From NCBI RefSeq assembly GCF_025153455.1, contig NZ_JANZNT010000002.1, forward strand, positions 248,001 through 312,000: a stretch of 64,000 nt of DNA, written 5' to 3'. Within the stretch, counting starts at the first letter, position 1. The number at the start of each line of letters is the position of its first letter. The translations under genes were made by a program, and so were the position numbers. The DNA is from Sphingomonas sp. BGYR3. Lineage in GTDB: Bacteria; Pseudomonadota; Alphaproteobacteria; Sphingomonadales; Sphingomonadaceae. Of the stretch, positions 9,318 to 18,581 are shown piece after piece. The notes under the pieces are model-generated. The model was given only the letters and a program-made list of their open reading frames with translations. It was not told the origin of the DNA and searched no databases.

Positions 9318-10613
9318 TCAATCGTGAAACTCATGCGCCTCCGGGATGCGGCCGAACGCAATTTTCGCACCTACCCGGTCGATCCGGCCACCGCCCATCG
9401 GGCCGACTGATACGGCGTGGCGCCCGAATTTCTCGTTGATCCGGTCCATCGCCCGCGACAGCTTGAGCGTCCGCGTCTCGCGGGCCAGCGGATCATCGGG
9501 GTTCAGCGCGCCGAACAGGCTGCCCTGTTCCCCGGCCACCGGCTCGATCTCCATCAGCGTGACGCCGATCATCCGCACCTGAACGCCGCGCGGGCGTTCT
9601 GCCGAAGCGGCCCGCAGCCGGGGGATCAGTTGATCGAGCGCGGACAGCACGACGAAACTGTCCTGCGTGGCGGGTAATTTGATGCTGGTCTGAAACTTCG
9701 CCTTGTCCTCGAACCGGGCGTGGAGGACCAGCAGGCGGCTGACATGGCCCTTGCGCCGCAAGCGGCTTGCGGCCTTCAGCGCCAGGCGGCGGGCGGTCAA
9801 CCGCACCGGTTCCGGCCCGCGCTTTTGCGGGGACAGGACATGGCTGTGCCCGATGGTGCGCGATTGTGTCGGCTTTTCGGGCAAATCGACGCCGTGCAGC
9901 AGATACCATAGCCGGTCGCCATTGGTGCCGCCCCAGGCGGTGCCCGCATCGCGCGGCCGCCGTGCGCACAGCTGGCGAATGTCGAGCACGCCGTCGCGCG
10001 CCAGCCGCCGCTCCATCTTGGCCCCGATCCCGGCAATGTCGCGCAGGGACAGATCGTACAGCCGTTCGGGCAGCTCATGCCCCTCGAACACCACCAGCCC
10101 GTCCGGCTTTTGCAGATCGCTGGCCAGTTTCGCCAGCAGCCGGTTGGGCGCGATGCCCACCGAACTGGTCAGACATTCGCCGACATTGGCGCGGATCCCG
10201 GCCTTGATCCGGTGCGCCAGGGCAACCGCCTGTTCCCGGCTGTTTTCATTGTCGAGCAGGCGGCAGGCGACTTCGTCGATCGAGCAGACCCGCGTGACCG
10301 GGATATGCCGCCACACCTCTGCCACCACCGCTTCGTGTACCGCGACATACCGGTCGTGGCGGGCGGGGGTGATGATGATGTCGGGGCATTTGCGCTTTGC
10401 CTCCCACACCGGAGTGCCGGTCGAAATGCCGAATTTCTTAGCCTGAACCGACGCGGCGATGGCAACCGTCGTGTCGCTGTCCACTGGCGCCACGATCAGC
10501 GGCCGGCCGCGAAAGGCGGGATTATCCTGTTGCTCGACGCTGGCGAAATAGCTGTTGAGATCAAGGAACAGCCAGCGCAGCGGGCGCGGGGGAAGGTCGG
10601 GACGACTCGACAT
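9318..10613 (-). CDS. Y-family DNA polymerase (DinB/UmuC-like)
   Basis: 431 aa translesion polymerase. The catalytic acidic residues are present: Asp in FLDLNSYFASVEQ near the N-terminus and Asp-Glu in CSIDEV at about residue 118. Finger, palm, thumb (DIAGIGAKMERRL, a helix-hairpin-helix) and little-finger regions follow. The ATG at 10613 is preferred to the ATG at 10670. A LexA-type box lies 9 nt upstream of that ATG, so the gene is very likely damage-induced. Relatives are often misnamed type VI secretion ImpB because of the old impB (UmuC) name. It is not ImuB, which lacks the catalytic acids. Confidence 0.9.
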   Translation of the reverse strand: MSSRPDLPPRPLRWLFLDLNSYFASVEQQDNPAFRGRPLIVAPVDSDTTVAIAASVQAKKFGISTGTPVWEAKRKCPDIIITPARHDRYVAVHEAVVAEVWRHIPVTRVCSIDEVACRLLDNENSREQAVALAHRIKAGIRANVGECLTSSVGIAPNRLLAKLASDLQKPDGLVVFEGHELPERLYDLSLRDIAGIGAKMERRLARDGVLDIRQLCARRPRDAGTAWGGTNGDRLWYLLHGVDLPEKPTQSRTIGHSHVLSPQKRGPEPVRLTARRLALKAASRLRRKGHVSRLLVLHARFEDKAKFQTSIKLPATQDSFVVLSALDQLIPRLRAASAERPRGVQVRMIGVTLMEIEPVAGEQGSLFGALNPDDPLARETRTLKLSRAMDRINEKFGRHAVSVGPMGGGRIDRVGAKIAFGRIPEAHEFHD

Positions 10614-10621
10614 GACGCGCG

Positions 10622-10636
10622 GAACAATAGCAGAAC
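10622..10636 (-). promoter_or_regulatory. LexA (SOS) box upstream of the Y-family polymerase
   Basis: Reads GTTC-tgctatt-GTTC on the minus strand, an exact match to the alphaproteobacterial LexA consensus GTTC-N7-GTTC. It is 9 nt upstream of the chosen polymerase start and on its sense strand. Damage-inducible polymerases are typical LexA targets. Confidence 0.8.
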
Positions 10637-10680
10637 ATGGCCGGGCCGGAGAACCGAAAATCGGGGGCATCGCGCGACAG

Positions 10681-10704
10681 GGAAAATCAGCACGCGCATT
10701 TTCC
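10681..10704. promoter_or_regulatory. dyad in the polymerase/helicase intergenic region
   Basis: 7-bp arms GGAAAAT and ATTTTCC separated by 10 nt, in the 233-nt region between the divergent polymerase and helicase genes. It could be an operator; no known motif is matched. Confidence 0.25.
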
Positions 10705-10846
10705 GCACAAACCGGCTATGGACCCGGCCGAACGGCCTTGCGCCGCCATGGACGGGTGAGCGAGAGGCCCTGTCCCGGCGACGGGCGAGCCACCCCTTTC
10801 CCTCCCGCCCCGCACGCCTGTGCCGGGCAGACCTGTTGCGAGATCC

Positions 10847-12622
10847 ATGTCCTTTTCAGAATTGCCGACCATCCTTGCCGACGCTCTGGCCGAGCGTGGC
10901 TATGCCGAACCCACTGCGGTGCAGGCCGCCGTCATCGCCGCCGATGCGGCCGGGCGCGACCTCATCGTTTCCGCCCAGACCGGATCGGGCAAGACCGTTG
11001 CGTTTGGCCTCGCCATGGCGGGCGATATCCTGGATACGGACGGGGCCGCGCCGCCGGCCGAGCGCCCGCTGGCGCTGGTCATCGCGCCGACCCGCGAACT
11101 GGCGCTTCAGGTCAGCCGAGAACTGATGTGGCTTTATGCCAAGGCGGGGGCGCGGGTCGTCACCTGTGTCGGCGGCATGGACCAGTCAAAGGAACGGCGC
11201 GCGCTTCGTGGCGGGGCGCATATCGTCGTCGGCACGCCGGGGCGGCTGCGCGATCACCTGGAGCGCGGGGCGCTGGACCTGTCGGACCTGCGCGCCGCGG
11301 TGCTGGACGAGGCGGACGAGATGCTCGACATGGGCTTTCGCGACGATCTTGAGCAGATCCTGGACGGCACGCCGGAGGGGCGGCGGACGCTGCTGTTTTC
11401 CGCCACCATGCCGGGGCCGATCGTTGCGCTGGCCCGCCGGTATCAGCGCGATGCCCTGCGCATTTCCACCGTCGGGGCGGATCGCGGCCATGGCGACATC
11501 GCCTATCAGGCGGTGACCGTCGCGCCGGCGGAGATCGAGGCGGCGGTCGTCAACCTGCTGCGCTATCACGAGGCGGAAACGGCGATCCTGTTCTGTGCCA
11601 CGCGCGACAATGTGCGCCATCTGCACGCGACGCTGCAGGAACGCGGCTTTGGCGTCGTCGCGCTGTCGGGCGAACACAGCCAGTCGGAACGCAATCATGC
11701 GCTGCAGGCGCTGCGCGATCGGCGGGCGCGGGTGTGCGTGGCGACGGACGTTGCGGCGCGCGGCATCGACCTGCCGACGCTGAGCCTGGTCATCCATGTC
11801 GAAATTCCCCGCGATGCTGAAACGCTGCAGCACCGGTCGGGCCGCACGGGCCGGGCGGGAAAAAAGGGGACGGCCGTGCTGATCGTGCCCTATCCCCGTC
11901 GCCGCCGGGTGGAATCGATGCTGCGCGGGGCGCGCATCGCCGCCGAATGGATCGATGCGCCGACCGCCGAAGCGATCCGGGAACAGGATCGCGAACGGCT
12001 GATCGCCGCGCTGCTTGCCCCGGTCGAGGTGGATGACGAGGATCGGGCGCTGGCGGCGCGCCTGCTGGCCGAACGGTCGGCAGAGGATATCGCCGCCGCG
12101 CTGGTGCGCGCCCACCGCGCCGCCATGCCGCAGCCGGAGGAGCTGATCGAGAACACGCCGGAAGCGCGGCGCGAGGCGCAGGCCGAACGCCACCGTCCGG
12201 GGTTCGAGGATACGGTGTGGTTCCGCGTCGATATCGGCCGTCGCCAGAATGCCGATGCGCGGTGGATCCTGCCGCTGATCTGCCGCCGCGGGCACATCAC
12301 CAAGAACGAGGTCGGCGCGATCCGCATCGGCCAGCATGAAACGCATTTCCAGATCCCCCGCGCCATCGCCGCCAAGTTTCAGGCAGCGGTCATCCGCACC
12401 GGCCAGACCGAAGGCGATGAGGATGTGGTGCGGATCGAGCCTGCCGAGGGCGGCCCGGAGGGCCATGTGCGCGGCGATCATCGCGCCGGGCCGCCGCGCG
12501 GCCGCCCGACGCTGCACCGCGCGCAGCCCAGCCGCCCGGCTGGCCCGCCGCGCGGCGGACCCAAGCCGTTCCGCAAGGGACCGGGCGGCAAGCCCGCGCA
12601 CCGGGGTCCGCGTCCCAAATGA
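10847..12622 (+). CDS. DEAD-box RNA helicase with DbpA-like RNA-binding domain
   Basis: 591 aa. The order is Q-motif region, Walker A AQTGSGKT (residues 43-50), [20 protein letters not shown] (DEAD box), SATMP, RecA2 with [13 protein letters not shown], and [12 protein letters not shown]-terminal DbpA-type domain follows (about residues 455-525, [14 protein letters not shown]), and then a basic Arg/Gly/Pro-rich tail. It resembles CsdA/DeaD or DbpA proteins acting in ribosome assembly or mRNA remodelling. The ATG at 10847 begins the helicase core; ATG at 10820 is also in frame. It overlaps the next gene by 4 nt (ATGA). Confidence 0.92.
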   Translation: MSFSELPTILADALAERGYAEPTAVQAAVIAADAAGRDLIVSAQTGSGKTVAFGLAMAGDILDTDGAAPPAERPLALVIAPTRELALQVSRELMWLYAKAGARVVTCVGGMDQSKERRALRGGAHIVVGTPGRLRDHLERGALDLSDLRAAVLDEADEMLDMGFRDDLEQILDGTPEGRRTLLFSATMPGPIVALARRYQRDALRISTVGADRGHGDIAYQAVTVAPAEIEAAVVNLLRYHEAETAILFCATRDNVRHLHATLQERGFGVVALSGEHSQSERNHALQALRDRRARVCVATDVAARGIDLPTLSLVIHVEIPRDAETLQHRSGRTGRAGKKGTAVLIVPYPRRRRVESMLRGARIAAEWIDAPTAEAIREQDRERLIAALLAPVEVDDEDRALAARLLAERSAEDIAAALVRAHRAAMPQPEELIENTPEARREAQAERHRPGFEDTVWFRVDIGRRQNADARWILPLICRRGHITKNEVGAIRIGQHETHFQIPRAIAAKFQAAVIRTGQTEGDEDVVRIEPAEGGPEGHVRGDHRAGPPRGRPTLHRAQPSRPAGPPRGGPKPFRKGPGGKPAHRGPRPK

Positions 12623-13071
12623 CCGTCAAGATCCTCGTCGACGCCGACGCCTGTCCGGTGAAGGACGAGATCTACAAGGTGGCGTGGCGGCACGAGGTGC
12701 CCGTGACCGTCGTCAGCAACAGTCATCTGCGCGTGCCCGATCACCCGCTGATCGCCCGGGTGGTGGTCAGCGACGGGTTCGACGCGGCCGACGACTGGAT
12801 CGCTGCGGCCAGCGATGCGGGCAGCATCGTCGTCACCGCCGACATCCTGCTTGCCGACCGGTGTCTCAAGGCCGGGGCGACCGTCATCGCCCCGACCGGC
12901 CGGCCGTTCACGACCAGTTCGATCGGATCGGCGATCGCCACACGCGCGATCATGGCCGACCTGCGCGCGGGGGGCGATCAGATCGGCGGGCCAAAGCCGT
13001 TCGGCAAAGCGGACCGGTCCGCCTTTCTGCAGGCGCTGGACACCGCAATCGTCCGGTTGCGCCGCCGCTGA
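12619..13071 (+). CDS. YaiI/YqxD family protein (UPF0178)
   Basis: 150 aa, the normal size of this family. The start [16 protein letters not shown] carries the conserved Asp-Ala-Asp-Ala-Cys-Pro. [13 protein letters not shown] and IAPTGRPFT are also typical. The fold is a PIN-like nuclease-related domain; the physiological role is not established. It overlaps the helicase stop by 4 nt, so the two are probably co-translated, which would fit an RNA-related role (inference). Confidence 0.92.
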   Translation: MTVKILVDADACPVKDEIYKVAWRHEVPVTVVSNSHLRVPDHPLIARVVVSDGFDAADDWIAAASDAGSIVVTADILLADRCLKAGATVIAPTGRPFTTSSIGSAIATRAIMADLRAGGDQIGGPKPFGKADRSAFLQALDTAIVRLRRR

Positions 13072-13152
13072 CGGACTTGCATCCGGCGGGGCGGTGGTCC
13101 ATCGCCGGGCGGACGGGTTCGTGAACCATTTGTGACGGCGGAGGGGTTTTCC

Positions 13153-14616
13153 GTGACAGAAATGTTGCAAGGCGCCCCGCTGCGGCGGGCGGGCGGTGCG
13201 CTTGCCATCGGGGCCATGGCGCTGTTCCTGCCGGTCGATGCGGCGCGTGCCCAGACGGTCGAGGAACTGCAGCGACAGATTGACGAGCTGAAGGCAACGG
13301 TCGCCGAATTGAAGGCCGCTCTGGCCGCCCAACCCGCATCCCCACCGGTTCCGCCGCCGCCGCCGGCTACACCCGCGATTGCGGCGGCACCGCCGGTTGC
13401 CGTCCCGCCCGCGGCACCCGCCGTACCCGCCGCGCCGGTTGCAGTCGCCGCCACCGGGGACAAGCCGCGATCCCCGCACTGGTATGAACGCATCCGCCTG
13501 CGCGGTTATGCCCAGTTGCGGCTGAACGAGATCGTGGCGGGCGATGCCACGGCACCGGCCGGCGTCTCGCGGCTGCGATCCGTGGCCGATGGCGGGATCA
13601 GCGACCGCGGCAATTTCAGTTTCCGGCGCATCCGGCTGGTCATGCAGGGCGACCTGAGCGACCGCCTGTCCTTTTACGTTCAGCCTGATTTCGCCGTCGC
13701 GGTCAGCAACCAGACGGCGGGCGAACCGCGCGAGGGCTATGCCCAGCTGCGCGATGCCTATGTCGACTGGTTCCTGGACGACGCCAAAAGCTGGCAGGTG
13801 CGGTTCGGTAAGGCAAAGGTGCCGTTCGGATGGGAAAACCTGCAATCCTCGTCCAGCCGCGTGCCCATCGACCGGACGGATGCGATCAACAGCGCGGTGC
13901 CGGGCGAGCGGGATATCGGCGTCACCCTGTTCTACACGCCGCCCCGGTTTCAGCGGATCTGGGACCGGCTGGAGGAGGATGGGCAGAAGCTGTTCGGCAA
14001 TTACGGCGCGTTCAGCCTGTCGGTCTATAACGGACAGGGGACCAATCGCCGGGAAAGCAACAACGGCCTGATGACCGTGGCCATGGCGACATGGCCCATC
14101 GAGCTTGGCGGCGCGCTGGACGGACAGGTGATCGAACTGGGCGGGGCGCTGCTGCGCAACGATTTCCAGCCGGAATTGCGCAGCGGCGGGGTGAGCGCCA
14201 CGGCGTTCCGCGAGGAGCGGGTGGGGCTGCACGCGATCCTGTATCCCCAGCCCTTCGGCATCCAGGCGGAATGGAACTGGGGCAAGGGGCCGGAATATGA
14301 CGCGGCAATCGGCGCCATCGCCGAAAAGCCGCTGACCGGCGGTTATGTGCAGACCATGTTCCGCATCAAGGACAGCCCGCTGGGCGAGGTCACGCCCTTT
14401 GCCCGGTGGCAGCATTATCGCGGCGGGTGGAAGGCCGCGCTGAACGCGCCCCGGCTGGAAACCGACGATTGGGAAATCGGGGCGGAATTCCAGTTCGCCG
14501 ATCCGATCGAGCTGACGCTTGCCTATGCCCATATGCGGCGGCGGGAGGCGGATGAGCGCCGATTTGGCCGGGCCGAGGGCGATGTGATCCGTGCCCAGCT
14601 GCAATGGAATTACTGA
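13153..14616 (+). CDS. outer-membrane porin, OprP/OprO-like
   Basis: 487 aa. A signal peptide ends near AARAQ. A short coiled coil follows (TVEELQRQIDELKATVAELKAAL would be its core, split by heptads), then a long Pro/Ala linker, then a beta-barrel with alternating aromatic strands ending in an aromatic-rich C-terminus. This layout matches phosphate-selective porin O/P family proteins with a periplasmic trimerisation coil. The GTG at 13153 follows GGAGGGG (13140-13146) at good spacing; GTG 13132 and ATG 13162 are alternatives. Substrate selectivity cannot be read from sequence. Confidence 0.85.
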   Translation: MTEMLQGAPLRRAGGALAIGAMALFLPVDAARAQTVEELQRQIDELKATVAELKAALAAQPASPPVPPPPPATPAIAAAPPVAVPPAAPAVPAAPVAVAATGDKPRSPHWYERIRLRGYAQLRLNEIVAGDATAPAGVSRLRSVADGGISDRGNFSFRRIRLVMQGDLSDRLSFYVQPDFAVAVSNQTAGEPREGYAQLRDAYVDWFLDDAKSWQVRFGKAKVPFGWENLQSSSSRVPIDRTDAINSAVPGERDIGVTLFYTPPRFQRIWDRLEEDGQKLFGNYGAFSLSVYNGQGTNRRESNNGLMTVAMATWPIELGGALDGQVIELGGALLRNDFQPELRSGGVSATAFREERVGLHAILYPQPFGIQAEWNWGKGPEYDAAIGAIAEKPLTGGYVQTMFRIKDSPLGEVTPFARWQHYRGGWKAALNAPRLETDDWEIGAEFQFADPIELTLAYAHMRRREADERRFGRAEGDVIRAQLQWNY

Positions 14617-14653
14617 ACGCCCGGCGGGTGCGCGCAGCGGGCTATCGGTAAGG

Positions 14654-14678
14654 GCCGCGCCCTGCTATCGGGCGCGGC
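14654..14678 (+). terminator. hairpin between porin and ABC-F gene
   Basis: Perfect 9-bp stem (GCCGCGCCC / GGGCGCGGC) with a 7-nt loop, ending 4 nt before the ABC-F ATG. It could terminate porin transcription without a T-run, or fold over the ABC-F ribosome-binding region. Confidence 0.4.
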
Positions 14679-14682
14679 GATC

Positions 14683-16545
14683 ATGCTGAACCTCAACAAC
14701 ATCACCGTGCGGCTGGGCGGCCGCACCATTTTGGACGGCGCCAGTGCCGCACTGCCCCCCCGGTCGCGCGTCGGCCTGATCGGGCGGAACGGCGCCGGCA
14801 AATCGACGATGGTGCGCGTCATTGCCGGGATGCTGGAACCGGATGGCGGCAGCGTGGAAATGCCGCGCGGCAGCCGCCTTGGCTATATCGCGCAGGAAGC
14901 GCCGTCGGGCACCGCCACGCCGTTCGAGACGGTGCTGGCCGCCGATACCGAGCGGGCCGCGCTGCTGGAGGAGGCCGAGACCCAGACCGACATGGACCGG
15001 CTGGGCGATGTGCATGAGCGGCTGATCGCCATCGACGCCTATGCCGCGCCCGCGCGGGCCGCGCGCATCCTGGTCGGGCTGGGCTTCGACGAGGAGATGC
15101 AGCAGCGGCCGCTCGACAGCTTTTCGGGCGGATGGAAGATGCGCGTGGCGCTGGCCAGCCTGCTCTTCAGCCAGCCCGACATCCTGCTGCTGGACGAGCC
15201 GTCCAACCACCTCGACCTGGAAGCGGTGATGTGGCTGGAGGATTTCCTGAAGGCCTATCGCGCGACCATCGTGGTGGTCAGCCACGAGCGCGATTTCCTG
15301 AACAATGTCGTCGATCATATCCTCCACCTGCAGGGCGGCAAGGCGACGCTCTATCCCGGCGGCTATGACGCGTTCGAAAAGCAGCGGGCCGAACGCATGG
15401 CGCAGTTGGCCGCGGCCAAGGCGAACCAGGAAGCGCAGCGGGCCAAGCTGCAGGATTATATCGCCCGCAATTCCGCCCGCGCATCGACCGCGAAACAGGC
15501 GCAGTCGCGGCAAAAGGCGCTGGCCAAGCTGACGCCGATCGCTTCGCTGGCCGAGGATCCGTCGCTCAGCTTCGATTTCCCCGATCCCGACGAGCTGCGC
15601 CCGCCGCTGATCACGCTGGACATGGCGTCGGTCGGTTATGGCGAAACGCCGATCCTCAGGCGGCTGAACCTGCGGATGGACCCGGACGACCGGATCGCGC
15701 TGCTTGGCCGCAACGGCAATGGCAAGACGACCCTGGCCCGCCTGCTCGCCGCGCAGCTGACCCCGATGGAAGGGGCGATGAACGCGACCGGCAAGATGAA
15801 GGTCGGATATTTCACCCAGTATCAGGTCGAGGAACTGGACGTCACCGACACCCCGCTGGACCACATGACCCGCCAGATGAAGGGGGCGACCCCGGCGGCG
15901 GTGCGCGCGCAGCTGGGCCGGTTCGGCTTTTCGGGCGACAAGGCGACGACCAAGGTCGGTAAGCTGTCGGGGGGCGAACGCGCGCGGCTGGCGCTGGCGC
16001 TGATCACGCGGGATGCGCCGCATCTGCTGATCCTGGACGAACCGACCAACCACCTGGATGTGGACGCGCGAGAGGCGCTGATCCAGGCGCTCAATGCCTA
16101 TACCGGCGCGGTGCTGCTGGTCAGCCACGACCGGCATATGCTGGAGACGACGGCCGACCGGCTGGTGCTGGTCGATCAGGGCGCGGCGCGGGAGTTTGAC
16201 GGGACGCTGGACGATTACATCGCCCATGTGCTGGGCCAGAATGCCGCCGAAAAGGCGTCGAAAAAGGACAAGAAGGCCGACCGCAAGGCTGCCGCAGAAG
16301 CGCGCGAGAAAGAGGCCGAGCTGAAGAAGCAGGCGCGCGCGGCAGAGGCGGAGGTGGCCAAGCTGACCGCCGAGAAACAGGCGCTGGACCACGCGATGTT
16401 CGCCCCCGCCGAGGCGCAACCAGCGCTGGCCAAGCTGCCGATGAGCGAGTTGATGAAGCGCCACGCCGATGTCGTCGCGCGGCTGGAAGCGGCGGAAACC
16501 CGCTGGCTGGACCTGAGCGAGGCGCTGGAGCAGGTGGCGGGTTAG
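14683..16545 (+). CDS. ABC-F family ATPase (YheS/Uup-like)
   Basis: 620 aa with two ABC domains and no membrane segments. The first Walker A is GRNGAGKST, with LDSFSGGWKMRVALA signature and LLLDEPSNHLDLEA. A linker follows, then the second Walker A GRNGNGKTT, signature LSGGERARLALA and LILDEPTNHLDVDA. A charged, Lys/Ala-rich helical C-terminal extension (about residues 530-620) resembles the coiled coil of Uup and YheS. ABC-F proteins act on the ribosome, in translation-factor or antibiotic-protection roles. The start is poorly preceded by a Shine-Dalgarno site and sits behind a hairpin. Confidence 0.92.
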   Translation: MLNLNNITVRLGGRTILDGASAALPPRSRVGLIGRNGAGKSTMVRVIAGMLEPDGGSVEMPRGSRLGYIAQEAPSGTATPFETVLAADTERAALLEEAETQTDMDRLGDVHERLIAIDAYAAPARAARILVGLGFDEEMQQRPLDSFSGGWKMRVALASLLFSQPDILLLDEPSNHLDLEAVMWLEDFLKAYRATIVVVSHERDFLNNVVDHILHLQGGKATLYPGGYDAFEKQRAERMAQLAAAKANQEAQRAKLQDYIARNSARASTAKQAQSRQKALAKLTPIASLAEDPSLSFDFPDPDELRPPLITLDMASVGYGETPILRRLNLRMDPDDRIALLGRNGNGKTTLARLLAAQLTPMEGAMNATGKMKVGYFTQYQVEELDVTDTPLDHMTRQMKGATPAAVRAQLGRFGFSGDKATTKVGKLSGGERARLALALITRDAPHLLILDEPTNHLDVDAREALIQALNAYTGAVLLVSHDRHMLETTADRLVLVDQGAAREFDGTLDDYIAHVLGQNAAEKASKKDKKADRKAAAEAREKEAELKKQARAAEAEVAKLTAEKQALDHAMFAPAEAQPALAKLPMSELMKRHADVVARLEAAETRWLDLSEALEQVAG

Positions 16546-16573
16546 GGGTTACCCATGTCCGTCATTGCGAGCG

Positions 16574-16744
16574 TCAGGGCCGAGGCAGCCGCCGACCCTT
16601 TGACCGGCTGGTCAGGTGGAACTGGCCGCACCGGTCGCAGCGATAGGGGAACAGGGCCAGGCCATGGCTGGCGGCCGCGGCTGCGGCCTCCCCGCCGCTG
16701 CGATAGCGGGCCTTGCGCGCGCAGATGCTGGCTCTTGTCCGCAT
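16574..16744 (-). CDS. 56-aa basic zinc-ribbon-like protein
   Basis: Small minus-strand ORF between ABC-F and the Mpo1-like gene. It begins with a basic, Arg/Ala-rich part, then Tyr-Arg-Cys-Asp-Arg-Cys-Gly-Gln-Phe-His-Leu-Thr-Ser-Arg. The C-x2-C-x3-H unit with an earlier Cys resembles small zinc-ribbon proteins that end in a WHLT- or FHLT-type motif. It occupies the only gap here and is antisense to no recognised gene. The function is unknown; RNA or DNA binding is possible given the basic charge. Confidence 0.6.
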   Translation of the reverse strand: MRTRASICARKARYRSGGEAAAAAASHGLALFPYRCDRCGQFHLTSRSKGRRLPRP

Positions 16745-16809
16745 GGTTCCCCCTGCCGTTGCGCTGACCCTGCCATTCGATAGGATGGCGGACAGAGGAG
16801 CGCAAAGCC

Positions 16810-17145
16810 ATGGCCGCCACGATCCGCCGCTATGCCGATTTCTGGCCGCATTATCTGCGCGAACATGGGCGGCCGGAAACGCGGGCGATCCATTATGCGG
16901 GCACCGCGCTGACCTTTGTCGCGCTGGCGCTGGGGCTGAATGGTTCGGCCTGGTGGTTTTTGGGCATCCCTTTGGCCGGATACGGCTTTGCCTGGGCCGC
17001 GCATTTCGGCGTGGAGCGCAATCGGCCCGCGACGTTCACCTATCCGTTCTTGTCGCTGGTCAGCGATTACCGGATGTTCTTCCTGTGGCTGACCGGGCGG
17101 CTCGGCCCGCATCTGGCGCGGGCCGGGGTGGCAAGCCGCGCTTGA
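16810..17145 (+). CDS. Mpo1-like (DUF962) membrane protein
   Basis: 111 aa. The N-terminal Phe-Trp-Pro-His-Tyr-Leu-Arg-Glu-His then Arg-x-Ile-His-Tyr-x-Gly-Thr, two hydrophobic segments (about 29-45 and 47-63), and [17 protein letters not shown] match the DUF962/YGL010w family. Yeast Mpo1 is an iron-dependent dioxygenase that alpha-oxidises 2-hydroxy fatty acids; the conserved His residues are kept here. In a sphingolipid-making sphingomonad, a fatty-acid alpha-oxidation role is attractive but inferred. A Shine-Dalgarno-like GAGGAG lies 9-14 nt upstream. Confidence 0.87.
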   Translation: MAATIRRYADFWPHYLREHGRPETRAIHYAGTALTFVALALGLNGSAWWFLGIPLAGYGFAWAAHFGVERNRPATFTYPFLSLVSDYRMFFLWLTGRLGPHLARAGVASRA

Positions 17146-17202
17146 TGCGCTCGCAGCAGCCCTTGCTTGCGGTGGGCAGGCGGGCGGCATAGCTAACGGG
17201 GC

Positions 17203-18195
17203 ATGACGACCATCCCCGATACGCTCGCCCTGATCGGCAACACCCCGCTGGTGCGCCTGAAAGGGCCGAGCGAGGCCGCCGGCGCCGAAATCTATGGCAA
17301 GTGCGAATTCGCCAACCCCGGCGCGTCGGTAAAGGACCGGGCGGCGCTGTTCATCGTCGAGGATGCGGAAGCGCGCGGCGCCATCCAGCCCGGCGGCACC
17401 ATTGTCGAGGGGACGGCCGGCAATACCGGCATCGGCCTGGCCCTGGTCGCCAATGCCAAGGGGTACAAGGCGATCATCGTGATGCCGGAAACGCAGAGCC
17501 GGGAAAAGATGGATACGCTGCGCGCGCTGGGGGCCGAACTGGTGCTGGTGCCCGCTGCGCCCTATGCCAATCCCGGCCATTTCGTGCACACCAGCCGTCG
17601 GATCGCGGAGGAGACGCCGAACGCGATCTGGGCCAATCAGTTCGACAATATCGCCAATCGCCGCGCCCATATCGTCGGCACCGCGCCCGAAATCTGGGAT
17701 CAGATGGACGGGCGGATCGACGGGTTCACCTGCGCCGTTGGCACGGGCGGGACGCTGGCCGGCATCGGCCTGGGGCTGAAGGAGCGGGACGAAAAGGTGC
17801 GGATCGCGCTGACCGACCCGCACGGCGCCGCGCTCTATCACTATTACGCCCATGGCGAGTTGAAGGCCGAGGGATCGTCGGTGGCCGAGGGGATCGGGCA
17901 GGGGCGGATCACCGCCAATCTGGAAGGCGCGCCGATCGACACCCAGTACCGCGTGTCGGATGCAGAGGGCATGGAATGGGTCCGCCGCCTGCTGGACGAG
18001 GAGGGGCTGTGCCTTGGCCTGTCGTCCGGCATCAACGTGGCGGGCGCGGTGCGGCTGGCGCGGGAACTGGGGCCGGGATCGCGGGTGGCGACGATCCTGT
18101 GCGACACCGGCTTTCGCTATCTGTCCAGCCTGTACAACGCAGAATGGCGCGCGGCAAAGGGGCTGGTGGTGCCCGAATGGGCGGATCGCGGCTGA
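17203..18195 (+). CDS. cysK: cysteine synthase A
   Basis: 330 aa PLP enzyme that makes L-cysteine from O-acetylserine and sulfide. The PLP lysine is K44 in NPGASVKDRAA. The Asn loop EGTAGNTGIGLA and the phosphate-binding GTGGTLAG are present. Residue TTAG of some CysK is replaced by EGTAGNTG, as seen in several proteobacterial paralogues, so a cystathionine beta-synthase-like relative is a minor alternative. Length is normal. It stands alone, with a small membrane protein gene downstream. Confidence 0.88.
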   Translation: MTTIPDTLALIGNTPLVRLKGPSEAAGAEIYGKCEFANPGASVKDRAALFIVEDAEARGAIQPGGTIVEGTAGNTGIGLALVANAKGYKAIIVMPETQSREKMDTLRALGAELVLVPAAPYANPGHFVHTSRRIAEETPNAIWANQFDNIANRRAHIVGTAPEIWDQMDGRIDGFTCAVGTGGTLAGIGLGLKERDEKVRIALTDPHGAALYHYYAHGELKAEGSSVAEGIGQGRITANLEGAPIDTQYRVSDAEGMEWVRRLLDEEGLCLGLSSGINVAGAVRLARELGPGSRVATILCDTGFRYLSSLYNAEWRAAKGLVVPEWADRG

Positions 18196-18254
18196 CGAAC
18201 CGTGCGCGATGGGCGGTGGACAGGGACGGGCTTCCCTGTTACTTCCTTGCAACA

Positions 18255-18581
18255 GTGCTGCAACAATCGACAACCGACCGGGGGCAGGTTCTTCAGCGGG
18301 TCCGAGTCGGCCTGACCGGGCTGACGATCGTCGTCCTGCTGATTCTGGTTGCTGCCATCATCTATCGGTCCGCCTCTCGCGAGGTGCAGCCCGATGTGAT
18401 CGGCCAGCCCAATCCCGATGTCGTGGCGAACATGACCATGGCCACGCCTGTCGCCAATGTCGCCGGCCCGCCCGACAATGACGAACCGCTGGCAACCCTG
18501 GGCGTCGCGCCGAGTGCCCGGCCAAAGGAAGATGCGGTTCCGGCCGATCCCGCTGCGGACCAGCCGACTCCGCAGCCCTGA
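18255..18581 (+). CDS. small single-pass membrane protein, unknown function
   Basis: About 108 aa from a GTG start; the exact start is uncertain because no clear ribosome-binding site is seen. One strong membrane helix (GLTGLTIVVLLILVAAII, about residues 20-37) is followed by a polar, Pro/Asp-rich extracytoplasmic tail. Coding-type GC bias in third positions and lack of overlap with other genes support it. No recognised domain. Confidence 0.55.
   Translation: MLQQSTTDRGQVLQRVRVGLTGLTIVVLLILVAAIIYRSASREVQPDVIGQPNPDVVANMTMATPVANVAGPPDNDEPLATLGVAPSARPKEDAVPADPAADQPTPQP

Noticed and set aside
12478..14604. 708-codon minus-strand open frame opposite the porin
   Set aside because: Produced by high-GC codon bias; its product is Arg/Gly/Pro-rich without domains, and the plus strand holds a convincing porin and YaiI.
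16612..18273. 553-codon minus-strand open frame opposite cysK
   Set aside because: Antisense of a clear cysteine synthase with no motifs of its own; only the separate 56-aa frame at 16574-16744 has a plausible motif.
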